Shown piece after piece: positions 1 through 11,287 of a stretch of 64,000 nucleotides of DNA. The notes beneath the pieces were generated by a model, which saw nothing but the letters and a program-made list of their open reading frames with translations, searched no databases and was not told the DNA's origin. Source of the DNA: Yamagishiella unicocca (lineage: Eukaryota; Chlorophyta; Chlorophyceae; Chlamydomonadales; Volvocaceae). Position 1 is the stretch's first letter; each line of letters opens with the position of its first letter. The position numbers and the translations under genes are program-made. Where the stretch lies: assembly GCA_003116995.1 (NCBI GenBank), contig BDSL01000106.1, positions 1-64,000 on the forward strand, read 5' to 3'.

Positions 1-3000
1 ACTGAAATTCGCCTCTGGGGATCGCCGCACGAGGACGTCCGGGCCAATCGGCAAGCATCGGCTTCTCCCGGCAACCTTCGATCGGCCTCGCTCTTGGGCA
101 CGCAGCTTAACGGTAGCAATAACTAGGTGAAAGGAACGTCCCCACCGAAATTCGCCTCTGGGGATCGCCGCACGAGGACGTCCGGGCCAATCGGCAAGCA
201 TCGGCTTCTCCGGCAACCTTCGATCGGCCTCGGTCTTCTGGTCTCTTGGGCACGCAGCTTAACGGTAGCAATAACTAGGTGAAAGGAACGTCCCCACCGA
301 AAGTCGCCTCTGGGGATCGCCGCACGAGGACGTCCGGGCCAATCGGCAAGCATGGGCTTCTCCGGCAACCTTCGATCGGCCTCGCTCTTGGGCACGCAGC
401 TTAACGGTAGCAATACCTAGGTGAAAGGAACGTCCCCACCGAAAGTCGCCTCTGGGGATCGCCGCACGAGGACGTCCGGGCCAATCGGCAAGCATCGGCT
501 TCTCCGGCAACCTTAGATCGGCCTCGCTCTTGGGCACGCAGCTTAACGGTAGCAGTAACTAGGTGAAAGGAACGTCCCCACTGAAATTCGCCTCTCGGGA
601 TCGCCTCACGAGGACGTCCGGGCCAATTGGCAAGCATCGGCTTCTCCGGCAACCTTCGATCGGCCTCGCTCTTGGGCACGCAGCTTAACGGTAGCAATAA
701 CTAGGTGAAAGGAACGTCCCCACTGAAATTCGCCTCTGGGGATCGCCGCACGAGGACGTCCGGGCCAATCGGCAAGCATCGGCTTCTCCGGCAACCTTCG
801 ATCGGCTTCGCTCTTGGGCACGCAGCTTAACGGTAGCAATAACTAGGTGAAAGGAACGTCCCCACTGAAATTCGCCTCTGGGGATCGCCGCACGAGGACG
901 TCCGGGCCAATCGGCAAGCATCGGCTTCTCCGGCAACCTTCGATCGGCCTCGCTCTTGGGCACGCAGCTTAACGGTAGCAATAACTAGGTGAAAGGAACG
1001 TCCCCACCGAAAGTCGCCTCTGGGGATCGCCGCACGAGGACGTCCGGGCCAATCGGCAAGCATCGGCTTCTCCGGCAACCTTCGATCGGCCTCGCTCTTG
1101 GGCACGCAGCTTAACGGTAGCAATACCTAGGTGAAAGGAACGTCCCCACCGAAAGTCGCCTCTGGGGATCGCCGCACGAGGACGTCCAGGCCAATCGGCA
1201 AGCATCGGCTTCTCCGGCAACCTTCGATCGGCCTCGCTCTTGGGCACGCAGCTTAACGGTAGCAGTAACTAGGTGAAAGGAACGTCCCCACTGAAATTCG
1301 CCTCTCGGGATCGCCTCACGAGGACGTCTGGGCCAATTGGCAAGCATCGGCTTCTCCGGCAACCTTCGATCGGCCTCGCTCTTGGGCACGCAGCTTAACG
1401 GTAGCAAAAACTAGGTGAAAGGAACGTCCCCACCGAAATTCGCCTCTCGGGATCGCCTCACGAGGACGTCCGGGCCAATTGGCAAGCATCGGCTTCTCCG
1501 GCAACCTTCGATCGGCCTCGCTCTTGGGCACGCAGCTTAACGGTAGCAATACCTAGGTGAAAGGAACGTCCCCACCGAAAGTCGCCTCTGGGGATCGCCG
1601 CACGAGGACGTCCGGGCCAATCGGCAAGCATCGGCTTCTCCGGCAACCTTCGATCGGCCTCGCTCTTGGGCACGCAGCTTAACGGTAGCAATACCTAGGT
1701 GAAAGGAACGTCCCCACCGAAAGTCGCCTCTGGGGATCGCCGCACGAGGACGTCCGGGCCAATCGGCAAGCATCGGCTTCTCCGGCAACCTTCGATCGGC
1801 CTCGCTCTTGGGCACGCAGCTTAACGGTAGCAGTAACTAGGTGAAAGGAACGTCCCCACTGAAATTCGCCTCTCGGGATCGCCTCACGAGGACGTCCGGG
1901 CCAATTGGCAAGCATCGGCTTCTCCGGCAACCTTCGATCGGCCTCGCTCTTGGGCACGCAGCTTAACGGTAGCAATAACTAGGTGAAAGGAACGTCCCCA
2001 CTGAAATTCGCCTCTGGGGATCGCCGCACGAGGACGTCCGGGCCAATCGGCAAGCATCGGCTTCTCCGGCAACCTTCGATCGGCTTCGCTCTTGGGCACG
2101 CAGCTTAACGGTAGCAATAACTAGGTGAAAGGAACGTCCCCACTGAAATTCGCCTCTGGGGATCGCCGCACGAGGACGTCCGGGCCAATCGGCAAGCATC
2201 GGCTTCTCCGGCAACCTTCGATCGGCCTCGCTCTTGGGCACGCAGCTTAACGGTAGCAATAACTAGGTGAAAGGAACGTCCCCACCGAAAGTCGCCTCTG
2301 GGGATCGCCGCACGAGGACGTCCGGGCCAATCGGCAAGCATCGGCTTCTCCGGCAACCTTCGATCGGCCTCGCTCTTGGGCACGCAGCTTAACGGTAGCA
2401 ATACCTAGGTGAAAGGAACGTCCCCACCGAAATTCGCCTCTCGGGATCGCCTCACGAGGACGTCCGGGCCAATTGGCAAGCATCGGCTTCTCCGGCAACC
2501 TTCGATCGGCCTCGCTCTTGGGCACGCAGCTTAACGGTAGCAATAACTAGGTGAAAGGAACGTCCCCGCTGAAATTCGCCTCTCGGGATCGCCGCACGAG
2601 GACGTCCGGGCCAATCGGCAAGCATCGGCTTCTCCGGCAACCTTCGATCGGCTTCGCTCTTGGGCACGCAGCTTAACGGTAGCAATAACTAGGTGAAAGG
2701 AACGTCCCCACTGAAATTCGCCTCTGGGGATCGCCGCACGAGGACGTCCGGGCCAATCGGCAAGCATCGGCTTCTCCGGCAACCTTCGATCGGCCTCGCT
2801 CTTGGGCACGCAGCTTAACGGTAGCAATACCTAGGTGAAAGGAACGTCCCCACCGAAAGTCGCCTCTGGGGATCGCCGCACGAGGACGTCCGGGCCAATC
2901 GGCAAGCATCGGCTTCTCCGGCAACCTTCGATCGGCCTCGCTCTTGGGCACGCAGCTTAACGGTAGCAATACCTAGGTGAAAGGAACGTCCCCACCGAAA

Positions 3001-6000
3001 GTCGCCTCTGGGGATCGCCGCACGAGGACGTCCGGGCCAATCGGCAAGCATCGGCTTCTCCGGCAACCTTCGATCGGCCTCGCTCTTGGGCACGCAGCTT
3101 AACGGTAGCAATTACTAGGTGAAAGGAACGTCCCCACTGAAAGTCGCCTCTGGGGATCGCCGCACGAGGACGTCCGGGCCAATCGGCAAGCATCGGCTTC
3201 TCCGGCAACCTTCGATCGGCTTCGCTCTTGGGCACGCAGCTTAATGGTAGCAATACCTAGGTGAAAGGAACGTCCCCACTGAAATTCGCCTCTGGGGATC
3301 GCCGCACGAGGACGTCCGGGCCAATCGGCAAGCATCGGCTTCTCCGGCAACCTTCGATCGGCCTCGCTCTTGGGCACGCAGCTTAACGGTAGCAATACCT
3401 AGGTGAAAGGAACGTCCCCACCGAAATTCGCCTCTGGGGATCGCCGCACGAGGACGTCCGGGCCAATCGGCAAGCATCGGCTTCTCCGGCAACCTTCGAT
3501 CGGCCTCGCTCTTGGGCACGCAGCTTAACGGTAGCAATACCTAGGTGAAAGGAACGTCCCCACTGAAAGTCGCCTCTGGGGATCGCCGCACGAGGACGTC
3601 CGGGCCAATCGGCAAGCATCGGCTTCTCCGGCAACCTTCGATCGGCTTCGCTCTTGGGCACGCAGCTTAATGGTAGCAATACCTAGGTGAAAGGAACGTC
3701 CCCACTGAAATTCGCCTCTGGGGATCGCCGCACGAGGACGTCCGGGCCAATCGGCAAGCATCGGCTTCTCCGGCAACCTTCGATCGGCCTCGCTCTTGGG
3801 CACGCAGCTTAACGGTAGCAATACCTAGGTGAAAGGAACGTCCCCACCGAAATTCGCCTCTGGGGATCGCCGCACGAGGACGTCCGGGCCAATCGGCAAG
3901 CATCGGCTTCTCCGGCAACCTTCGATCGGCCTCGCTCTTGGGCACGCAGCTTAACGGTAGCAGTAACTAGGTGAAAGGAACGTCCCCACTGAAATTCGCC
4001 TCTCGGGATCGCCGCACGAGGACGTCCGGGCCAATCGGCAAGCATCGGCTTCTCCGGCAACCTTCGATCGGCCTCGCTCTTGGGCACGCAGCTTAACGGT
4101 AGCAATAACTAGGTGAAAGGAACGTCCCCACCGAAATTCGCCTCTGGGGATCGCCGCACGAGGACGTCCGGGCCAATCGGCAAGCATCGGCTTCTCCGAC
4201 AACCTTCGATCGGCCTCGCTCTTGGGCACGCAGCTTAACGGTAGCAATACCTAGGTGAAAGGAACGTCCCCACCGAAATTCGCCTCTGGGGATCGCCGCA
4301 CGAGGACGTCCGGGCCAATCGGCAAGCATCGGCTTCTCCGGCAACCTTCGATCGGCCTCGCTCTTGGGCACGCAGCTTAACGGTAGCAGTAACTAGGTGA
4401 AAGGAACGTCCCCACTGAAATTCGCCTCTCGGGATCGCCGCTGCAGCGCCGCACGAGGACGTCCGGGCCAATCGGCAAGCATCGGCTTCTCCGGCAACCT
4501 TCGATCGGCCTCGCTCTTGGGCACGCAGCTTAACGGTAGCAATTACTAGGTGAAAGGAACGTCCCCACCGAAATTCGCCTCTGGGGATCGCCGCACGAGG
4601 ACGTCCGGGCCAATCGGCAAGCATCGGCTTCTCCGGCAACCTTCGATCGGCCTCGCTCTTGGGCACGCAGCTTAACGGTAGCAATACCTAGGTGAAAGGA
4701 ACGTCCCCACCGAAATTCGCCTCTGGGGATCGCCGCACGAGGACGTCCGGGCCAATCGGCAAGCATCGGCTTCTCCGGCAACCTTCGATCGGCCTCGCTC
4801 TTGGGCACGCAGCTTAACGGTAGCAGTAACTAGGTGAAAGGAACGTCCCCACTGAAATTCGCCTCTCGGGATCGCCGCTGCAGCGCCGCACGAGGACGTC
4901 CGGGCCAATCGGCAAGCATCGGCTTCTCCGGCAACCTTCGATCGGCCTCGCTCTTGGGCACGCAGCTTAACGGTAGCAATTACTAGGTGAAAGGAACGTC
5001 CCCACCGAAATTCGCCTCTGGGGATCGCCGCACGAGGACGTCCGGGCCAATCGGCAAGCATCGGCTTCTCCGGCAACCTTCGATCGGCCTCGCTCTTGGG
5101 CACGCAGCTTAACGGTAGCAATAACTAGGTGAAAGGAACGTCCCCACTGAAATTCGCCTCTGGGGATCGCCGCGAGAGGACGTCCGGGCCAATCGGCAAG
5201 CATCGGCTTCTCCGGCAACCTTCGATCGGCCTCGCTCTTGGGCACGCAGCTTAACGGTAGCAATAACTAGGTGAAAGGAACGTCCCCACTGAAATTCGCC
5301 TCTCGGGATCGCCGCTGCAGCGCCGCACGAGGACGTCCGGGCCAATCGGCAAGCATCGGCTTCTCCGGCAACCTTCGATCGGCCTCGCTCTTGGGCACGC
5401 AGCTTAACGGTAGCAATTACTAGGTGAAAGGAACGTCCCCACCGAAATTCGCCTCTGGGGATCGCCGCACGAGGACGTCCTGGCCAATCGGCAAGCATCG
5501 GCTTCTCCGGCAACCTTCGATCGGCCTCGCTCTTGGGCACGCAGCTTAACGGTAGCAATAACTAGGTGAAAGGAACGTCCCCACTGAAATTCGCCTCTGG
5601 GGATCGCCGCGAGAGGACGTCCGGGCCAATCGGCAAGCATCGGCTTCTCCGGCAACCTTCGATCGGCCTCGCTCTTGGGCACGCAGCTTAACGGTAGCAA
5701 TAACTAGGTGAAAGGAACGTCCCCACCGAAATTCGCCTCTGGGGATCGCCGCACGAGGACGTCCGGGCCAATCGGCAAGCATCGGCTTCTCCGGCAACCT
5801 TCGATCGGCCTCGCTCTTGGGCACGCAGCTTAACGGTAGCAATTACTAGGTGAAAGGAACGTCCCCACCGAAATTCGCCTCTGGGGATCGCCGCACGAGG
5901 ACGTCCGGGCCAATCGGCAAGCATCGGCTTCTCCGGCAACCTTCGATCGGCCTCGCTCTTGGGCACGCAGCTTAACGGTAGCAATAACTAGGTGAAAGGA

Positions 6001-6283
6001 ACGTCCCCACTGAAATTCGCCTCTCGGGATCGCCGCTGCAGCGCCGCACGAGGACGTCCGGGCCAATCGGCAAGCATCGGCTTCTCCGGCAACCTTCGAT
6101 CGGCCTCGCTCTTGGGCACGCAGCTTAACGGTAGCAATAACTAGGTGAAAGGAACGTCCCCACTGAAAGTCGCCTCTGGGGATCGCCGCACGAGGACGTC
6201 CGGGCCAATCGGCAAGCATCGGCTTCTCCGGCAACCTTCGATCGTCCTCGCTCTTGGGCACGCAGCTTAACGGTAGCAATAAC
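1..6283. repeat. 142-bp satellite array with higher-order structure
   Basis: About 44 head-to-tail copies of a 142-bp unit fill this stretch and continue past the left edge; the array ends abruptly in gcaataac just before 6284. Copies differ by a few substitutions (for example tggggatc/tcgggatc, accgaaag/actgaaat, aataac/aatacc). Four units carry an 11-bp gain (about 4438, 4875, 5312 and 6034) and are 153 bp long; one unit near 230 has a different gain of about 10 bp. Variant order recurs in blocks of several units (around 400-1110, 1110-1680 and 1680-2400), and a 437-bp trimer (142+142+153) recurs from 4235, 4672 and 5109. Minus-strand reading frames of 77-149 codons run through every unit, but they shift frame each unit because 142 is not a multiple of 3. 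I do not regard them as genes. Confidence 0.97.
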
Positions 6284-6991
6284 GGGCGCGTAAGCAGTCA
6301 CGGCATTTTGTTCCGGCGAACGCTCTCGCTTCATCAGGCGGCAGCCGCGACACCCGCAGAGGGTACGACCCTGCGCAACGCAATACACACAGGACACGGC
6401 ACTGCAAAACCCATATATGACGACACGAGCCACTATAGGAGTGGCTACTTGCTCAACCCATTTACACTTCCCGGAAACCGAAGCGAACGAAGGTGTGCGT
6501 CTGTGCTGGTCCGTGGTACGACAAAGTCTTGCGGCCTTACCTCGTGATGATGCGCGGCAGCGTCGCTTGATCGCGCATTTCGATTGTGCGGCCTCCTAAA
6601 ACTCCTGTGTTTATGTATGGAGCAGGAATTGAACTGCAGATAACCCTGGTGGAATCGCAGCACACTGTCAGCGGCGGCAATGGCTGAACTACGCCGTATG
6701 TCAGGGTGAATGGGGCGACGTGATGAGTGCCAGAGATGCCGCCCATTCTGGTGGCCTCCATCTGCTGAATCGGTGGGCACGACGCGGACAAACTACGGCT
6801 TGGACCATGACGCGGCGCAAGGCCGGGGCGTTACAAACTTACAACCGACTGTGCACCCGCGTCAGACCACTAGGGGAGGGGCCGGGTTGTTAGACTGCAC
6901 TCCGTTGTACGGCATGCCGCACATCGCCTGGTCGCCTCCATCCGACGCCTAATTGATAGGATGAGAACCCTACCACCTGCTGACATCAGAT
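6284..6991. other. Non-coding flank between satellite and FKBP gene
   Basis: Unique sequence with lower GC than the genes. Short open frames exist, but none has a recognisable protein or convincing splice sites. The right part is probably the 3' untranslated region of the FKBP gene on the minus strand. Confidence 0.6.
6831..6843 (-). terminator. Paired TGTAA poly(A) signals of the FKBP gene
   Basis: TTACA occurs twice on the plus strand here (6831-6835 and 6839-6843), which reads TGTAA on the minus strand. They lie about 150 nt past the FKBP stop. TGTAA is the established chlorophyte polyadenylation signal; use of these copies is inferred. Confidence 0.5.
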
Positions 6992-9229
6992 CTACTTGCG
7001 CGGCACCAGCTCCACATCGAACTCCAGGGTGGCGTTGGGCGGGATGACGCCGCCGGCGCCGCGAGCGCTGCACAGCAAGCCAGCAACACGAGTGCGAGTA
7101 CCGGTACTGTTCAGCGCCGGGGTCAGGCATAGGAGAAACGACCAGGGGGCATAGGACAGGCATCCCCACATTGCCCAGTTGACCTTGGAAGTTCCGGGTG
7201 CTCAAGCCACTCGACTCAGAGGAAGTCGGAAAGCAAGCAGCCTAAACGTTAATCCTGGCCAGCTGCAGCCATGTGTTATTTAACCACGCAAGGCCGCCTG
7301 CAGAGCCCCACACGCTCAGCCACCAGCGCGTCCGAGCCCAGCACCTCGCCCGAGCCCTCCTTCGACCCACCCGTAGCCGAGGCCGGGCGGGATGACCAGC
7401 AGGCGCTTGCCGCCCTCCTTCATGGCAGGGATGTCCTTCGGTGGCAGACGAGGCGTCAGAGCCATGGGTGTGCGGCGGTTAGGGCACGGCAACGGAGCAG
7501 CGATTGCGCATGTGGGAAAGGGCCAGGCGGCCAATTGACCATGATGGCGGCACCAAAGACAGCCGATCAACTGCTCGAATGTCAACTGCTTCCAACCCAA
7601 CAGAGGGCTAGCACCGCGGGAACCCCCGACCATTTTCCCGGCGACCCAGACCCAATTGCATGCGGAACATTTACTGAGGTGCGAGGCCGCGTCATCCTGT
7701 CACCATCGCACGGAGCAGAGGAGCACAGGCGAAGTAAGGCCCATGAGACCTGTCTGCGCGGCAGCTGCGAAGCTCCCATGCAACAAGAAAGAATATCCGT
7801 GGCCGCCCGCTGTACCAAATCCACTGAAGCAAAGGAGGGGCTGCCCTGTTTGCGCCATCTGCGGGTGCGTAAACCATCCGTTCCTGGGGCCGACCTCGAG
7901 CCGCTGCTCCTCACTTGCTTCGCCACCCGCGAATCGTCGGGGCAGGTGTCAATGACAGCGCTAGGGGGCACTGCCAGCTGCGAGGAGGGCCCCCACCTAG
8001 CCCAGGACGAGGCACCAGGGGGAGTCCAGGCGGCAGCGTCTGACGCACCCACCAGCAGTCACGCTGATGGGGACCTCAGTTGCGCCCACCATCAGTTGCG
8101 CCCTCCCTCATCGAGACCGGGGTGCCAGCCACCACTCACCTCGCCTCCTAGGATGCCCATGTCCCAGCCCTTGATGACCTGGCCCACGCCGATCTGCGCG
8201 CATTGGCGGACGCAACGGGCCGCAGCTCGGGGCCAGCAGGTCATGCGGGTGCGAGGGATGGGCTACCTGGCAAGTGCGCAGGACGGGTTAGGTAGATGAT
8301 GCCGTACGTTGACAGCGGGCGATGTGGCATCTGGCGGCCACCAAGTATCGTACTGAGGCGGCTAGGGGGCAACACCCAACAGCAATCGGCCGCTGTTGCA
8401 TTGCGCGCAGTGCAGCCAGGAGCCAGGAGCTGAGGTGGATCAGCGGCCCCAGCCACCAGCGGCCCCAGCCACCAGCGCACCTGGAAGGAGAGCGGCTGGC
8501 GGCGAGGGTACGACGAGTCGAAGACGGTGCCGTTCGTGAGGCGGCCGGTGTAGTGGCACCTGCGGCGGCAACGCGGCACCACACAAAAAGCGGTGGCAGG
8601 GATTCAGAAACGCCTTTTCGAGGCACAGGCGAAGGAAGCCAGGACGTACCGGCATCCGAAAGGGCCAGGAGGGAGACGCCCGCCGCCCGCAATTGCTGGC
8701 CGTTATGCGACACAGACGCTACCTCTACTCCGCCCCCAGCTGCATGCAATAGCTAGGCTCCGACCGGCCCTCCACCTCGACCCCAGTCCCGCCACCCCCG
8801 CCCGTACGCACTTAATCGTGGCGCCCTTGACGGGTGAAGGTCCGGAGCCCACCTCCACGTCCTTCCACTGCAGGCCGCTCGCACTCGTGGTGAGCTCCCC
8901 ATCAGCTGCCACGGCGGGCAAAGCGGACACGGCGGGCAGTGTTGCGGCAGCCGCGATCAGGGCCTCCCTGCGGCCAAACAACTGCTCCTCGGCGTGCGAA
9001 GAGCAAGGCTGCGACCTGCCTGACGCGCTGACGCGGGTGGTGAGGAGGCGGGCCGGTGCCCGCTGCACAGCCTGCGCGCGAGGAGGCCATGGCGTCGGCG
9101 AACGTCGGGACTAGTGGTTGCAGTAAAATCAGAAAAGCGAAGTCTGTGAGCTTGGGTGTGCGTGTTGCGCAAATTGATTCGTAAAGAGGCGAAGGCAGGC
9201 GAAGGCATTCGCACCCGCGCGGCCGCCAT
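6992..9229 (-). CDS. FKBP-type peptidyl-prolyl cis-trans isomerase, thylakoid lumen type
   Basis: Proposed exons (minus): 9229-9215, 9071-8812, 8559-8481, 8193-8140, 7435-7371, 7067-6992; phases match and give 182 aa. The N-terminus looks like a bipartite lumen-targeting sequence: a basic transit region, twin arginines at about 39-40, then a hydrophobic stretch ending in LPAVAA near residue 61. This suggests Tat export into the lumen. The rest is one FKBP domain: SGLQWKDVEVGSG, YTGRLTNGTVFDSS, GQVIKGWDMGI, GGKRLLVIPPGLGYG and a final GGVIPPNATLEFDVELVP. The enzyme catalyses proline isomerisation, and lumenal members assist photosystem assembly. The first exon is the weak point: the frame from 9071 has an upstream stop and no ATG, so I propose a 15-nt coding exon (MAAAR) with a GTGCG donor. 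An ATG at about 9091 is in the wrong frame. Confidence 0.88.
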
Positions 9230-11287
9230 GCGGCTCCGGCAGCAGGCACCCAGACGAGATTGAATAGCGATGGCCATCGTGTTGTTTGATCAGCTATAGC
9301 AAAGTCAGTTACAACTGCAAAATAGCCGGAATGATCTGATAAAAGCGTTTCGGTGTACGGCATTCCGCGTAGGTAATATGGGCCACTTAATTTTTGCCAG
9401 TCATAGTCAAGCAGCGCGTGCATATTCTTGGTCAGCGATGAACGAAAAAGTATTGATCATCGCTATTCGTGAGTGCCGTATGGGCAGCGGCGTAACAGCA
9501 ACGCGCAAGGCAATGTCATCGCCCTTCTCCACAGCCGCGATTTGGCGGTGTCGGTGGCCAAATGGGGCAAAACGGAGGGGAAACGGTGTGCTGCTGCTTA
9601 GGGCAATCGGTCCTACCCTTCATATCTATGCCTGTCTTGTTCATCGTGTGTGCTGTTACTACCAAGGGCGCGTTACACGGCGTTATCACGGAGCTTACTT
9701 TCAAATTTCCGACGGCCGACGTCGGTCAATGCCGATGGACAAATGCCGTTTGGGTTTTGATACTCACGTTTCCTTAGCAGATTTTAATTTGCGCCACCTC
9801 TCTCGGCCTCAGCGGTTATGTTTTGCGGCCCTGCGCTGTGGTCGGCGTGCGTGCCTACACCCGCGGCGGCGACGGCGGGGTCGCCGAGCATGGCCAAGAA
9901 TGTGAATGAGTTGCTGGCGGGAACTCCTGTAGGCGGTACTATTAGTAGTTGTTACAGGTGGCGCCAGAGCCGTCCAGAGCTTACTTGAGGAATGGGCTCA
10001 AAGGACAATAACGGAGACACATTAACCACTGTAGGTGTTAGGGGCAGTAGTTGTTACAATGGGTTACAATGAGCTCCATCCAGACTACAAAGGAGAGCCA
10101 CAGGTGGGTGGTGCAGGTGGTGTTGGGGTATTCCACCCGTCAAAGTGGCGATAGAAATACTGGTGGGAACATATAGGGATCACGAACGAGTACCCGACAT
10201 GCCCAAATGCCGTACGCCGCAGGGATCGACTGCGCAGTCGGCAGTCCACCGTCGCCTAGAAAGTTGCTGCACCAGTGACCATGTGTCACAGCCAAAGCCC
10301 CAGACGGCAAGTCTGGTAAGTTCGAAGCAGCACGCCGCGCACGGTCTTCGAACCATTTTCGGACCCGCGAACAACCCATACGAAGGATGATGCGGGCAAC
10401 TATGGCGCCGGCCTTGCTTACTGATGCTTGCAGATGCATTGGCAGTATTAGTTGATACGGCACTGCTAGGCGACCCGTGAGCCCTCCCTCCCTCGGGGTC
10501 CATCGTCGCTTAGCAGACTGCCTCGGGGTTTTATGGGGGTTCGCTGGGCTCTGGTGTGCCCGTGCTCGCTTGTCGCAGTCGGGCGCAGCCACTGCCCCAG
10601 CAAGCGAGAAACCGAGATCCATCTACCTACCTGCCTACCTGTTGGTTTCCCCTCGGAACCAGTGCAGCAACCGTTCCTTCCAGGGCTCGACGCCGCTGGC
10701 ACCTGCTGTGCGCTGCACCAGCCTCGCCACCGCCCTCCCAATAAAACACCCTGGGATTGGCAGGGATTGGCCCTCCAGACCTCCCATCTGCCGGTAATAA
10801 TCCTCACTTCGCCTCCTCGTTTGCTTCTATCGCACTACTATGCCCGGCCCGTTACGCTGTCAGGGTGCACGTTTCCATTCGAGCAGCCCGCCGCTGCCGC
10901 TGTTAACTGCGTTCCTGCTCGTCCGTAGGACGACTACCTAGCACGGTCGTGTATCGGTTGAACGGTAGCAGGCTTCGCCTGTTTGCCACGATGTACCAGC
11001 AAGCAACGCCGGCCAGATTGTTTGTTCCTCATCACGTTAGCGCCGCGAGACGTGCGCGCTTCTTAAAATAGGTCTTCACAGCTACGTTTCCGCAGCGCGA
11101 TCCGGACATGGGCCTCTCTGATATTCAACCTGCAGCAGCGCGCAGCCTCATGGACACCCCGCCGCCGCGCCTGGAGCTGCCCCAATAAAAACCACGGTAA
11201 GCGGTACGGTTGGCGCCCAGCTAGGCGTCCGGGATGCCAACATTTAGCTGCTGTTGCCAGCGCACCACGAGCCTCATCGAGCTGTTG
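9230..11287. other. Intergenic, no gene seen
   Basis: Mixed-composition sequence between the FKBP start and the stop of the next minus-strand gene. Open frames are short, lack algal third-position GC bias, and match nothing I know. TTACA motifs at about 10046-10060 could be distant poly(A) signals (TGTAA, minus), but they lie more than 1.2 kb past the stop at 11288. Confidence 0.5.

Noticed and set aside
123..6279. Ladder of 77-149-codon minus-strand open frames in the satellite
   Set aside because: Each is a by-product of the 142-bp period. The frame shifts every unit, the frames overlap each other, and no start or splice context is conserved beyond the repeat itself.
1..6283. CRISPR array
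   Set aside because: The whole 142-bp unit is repeated with no unique spacers, and the context is eukaryotic.
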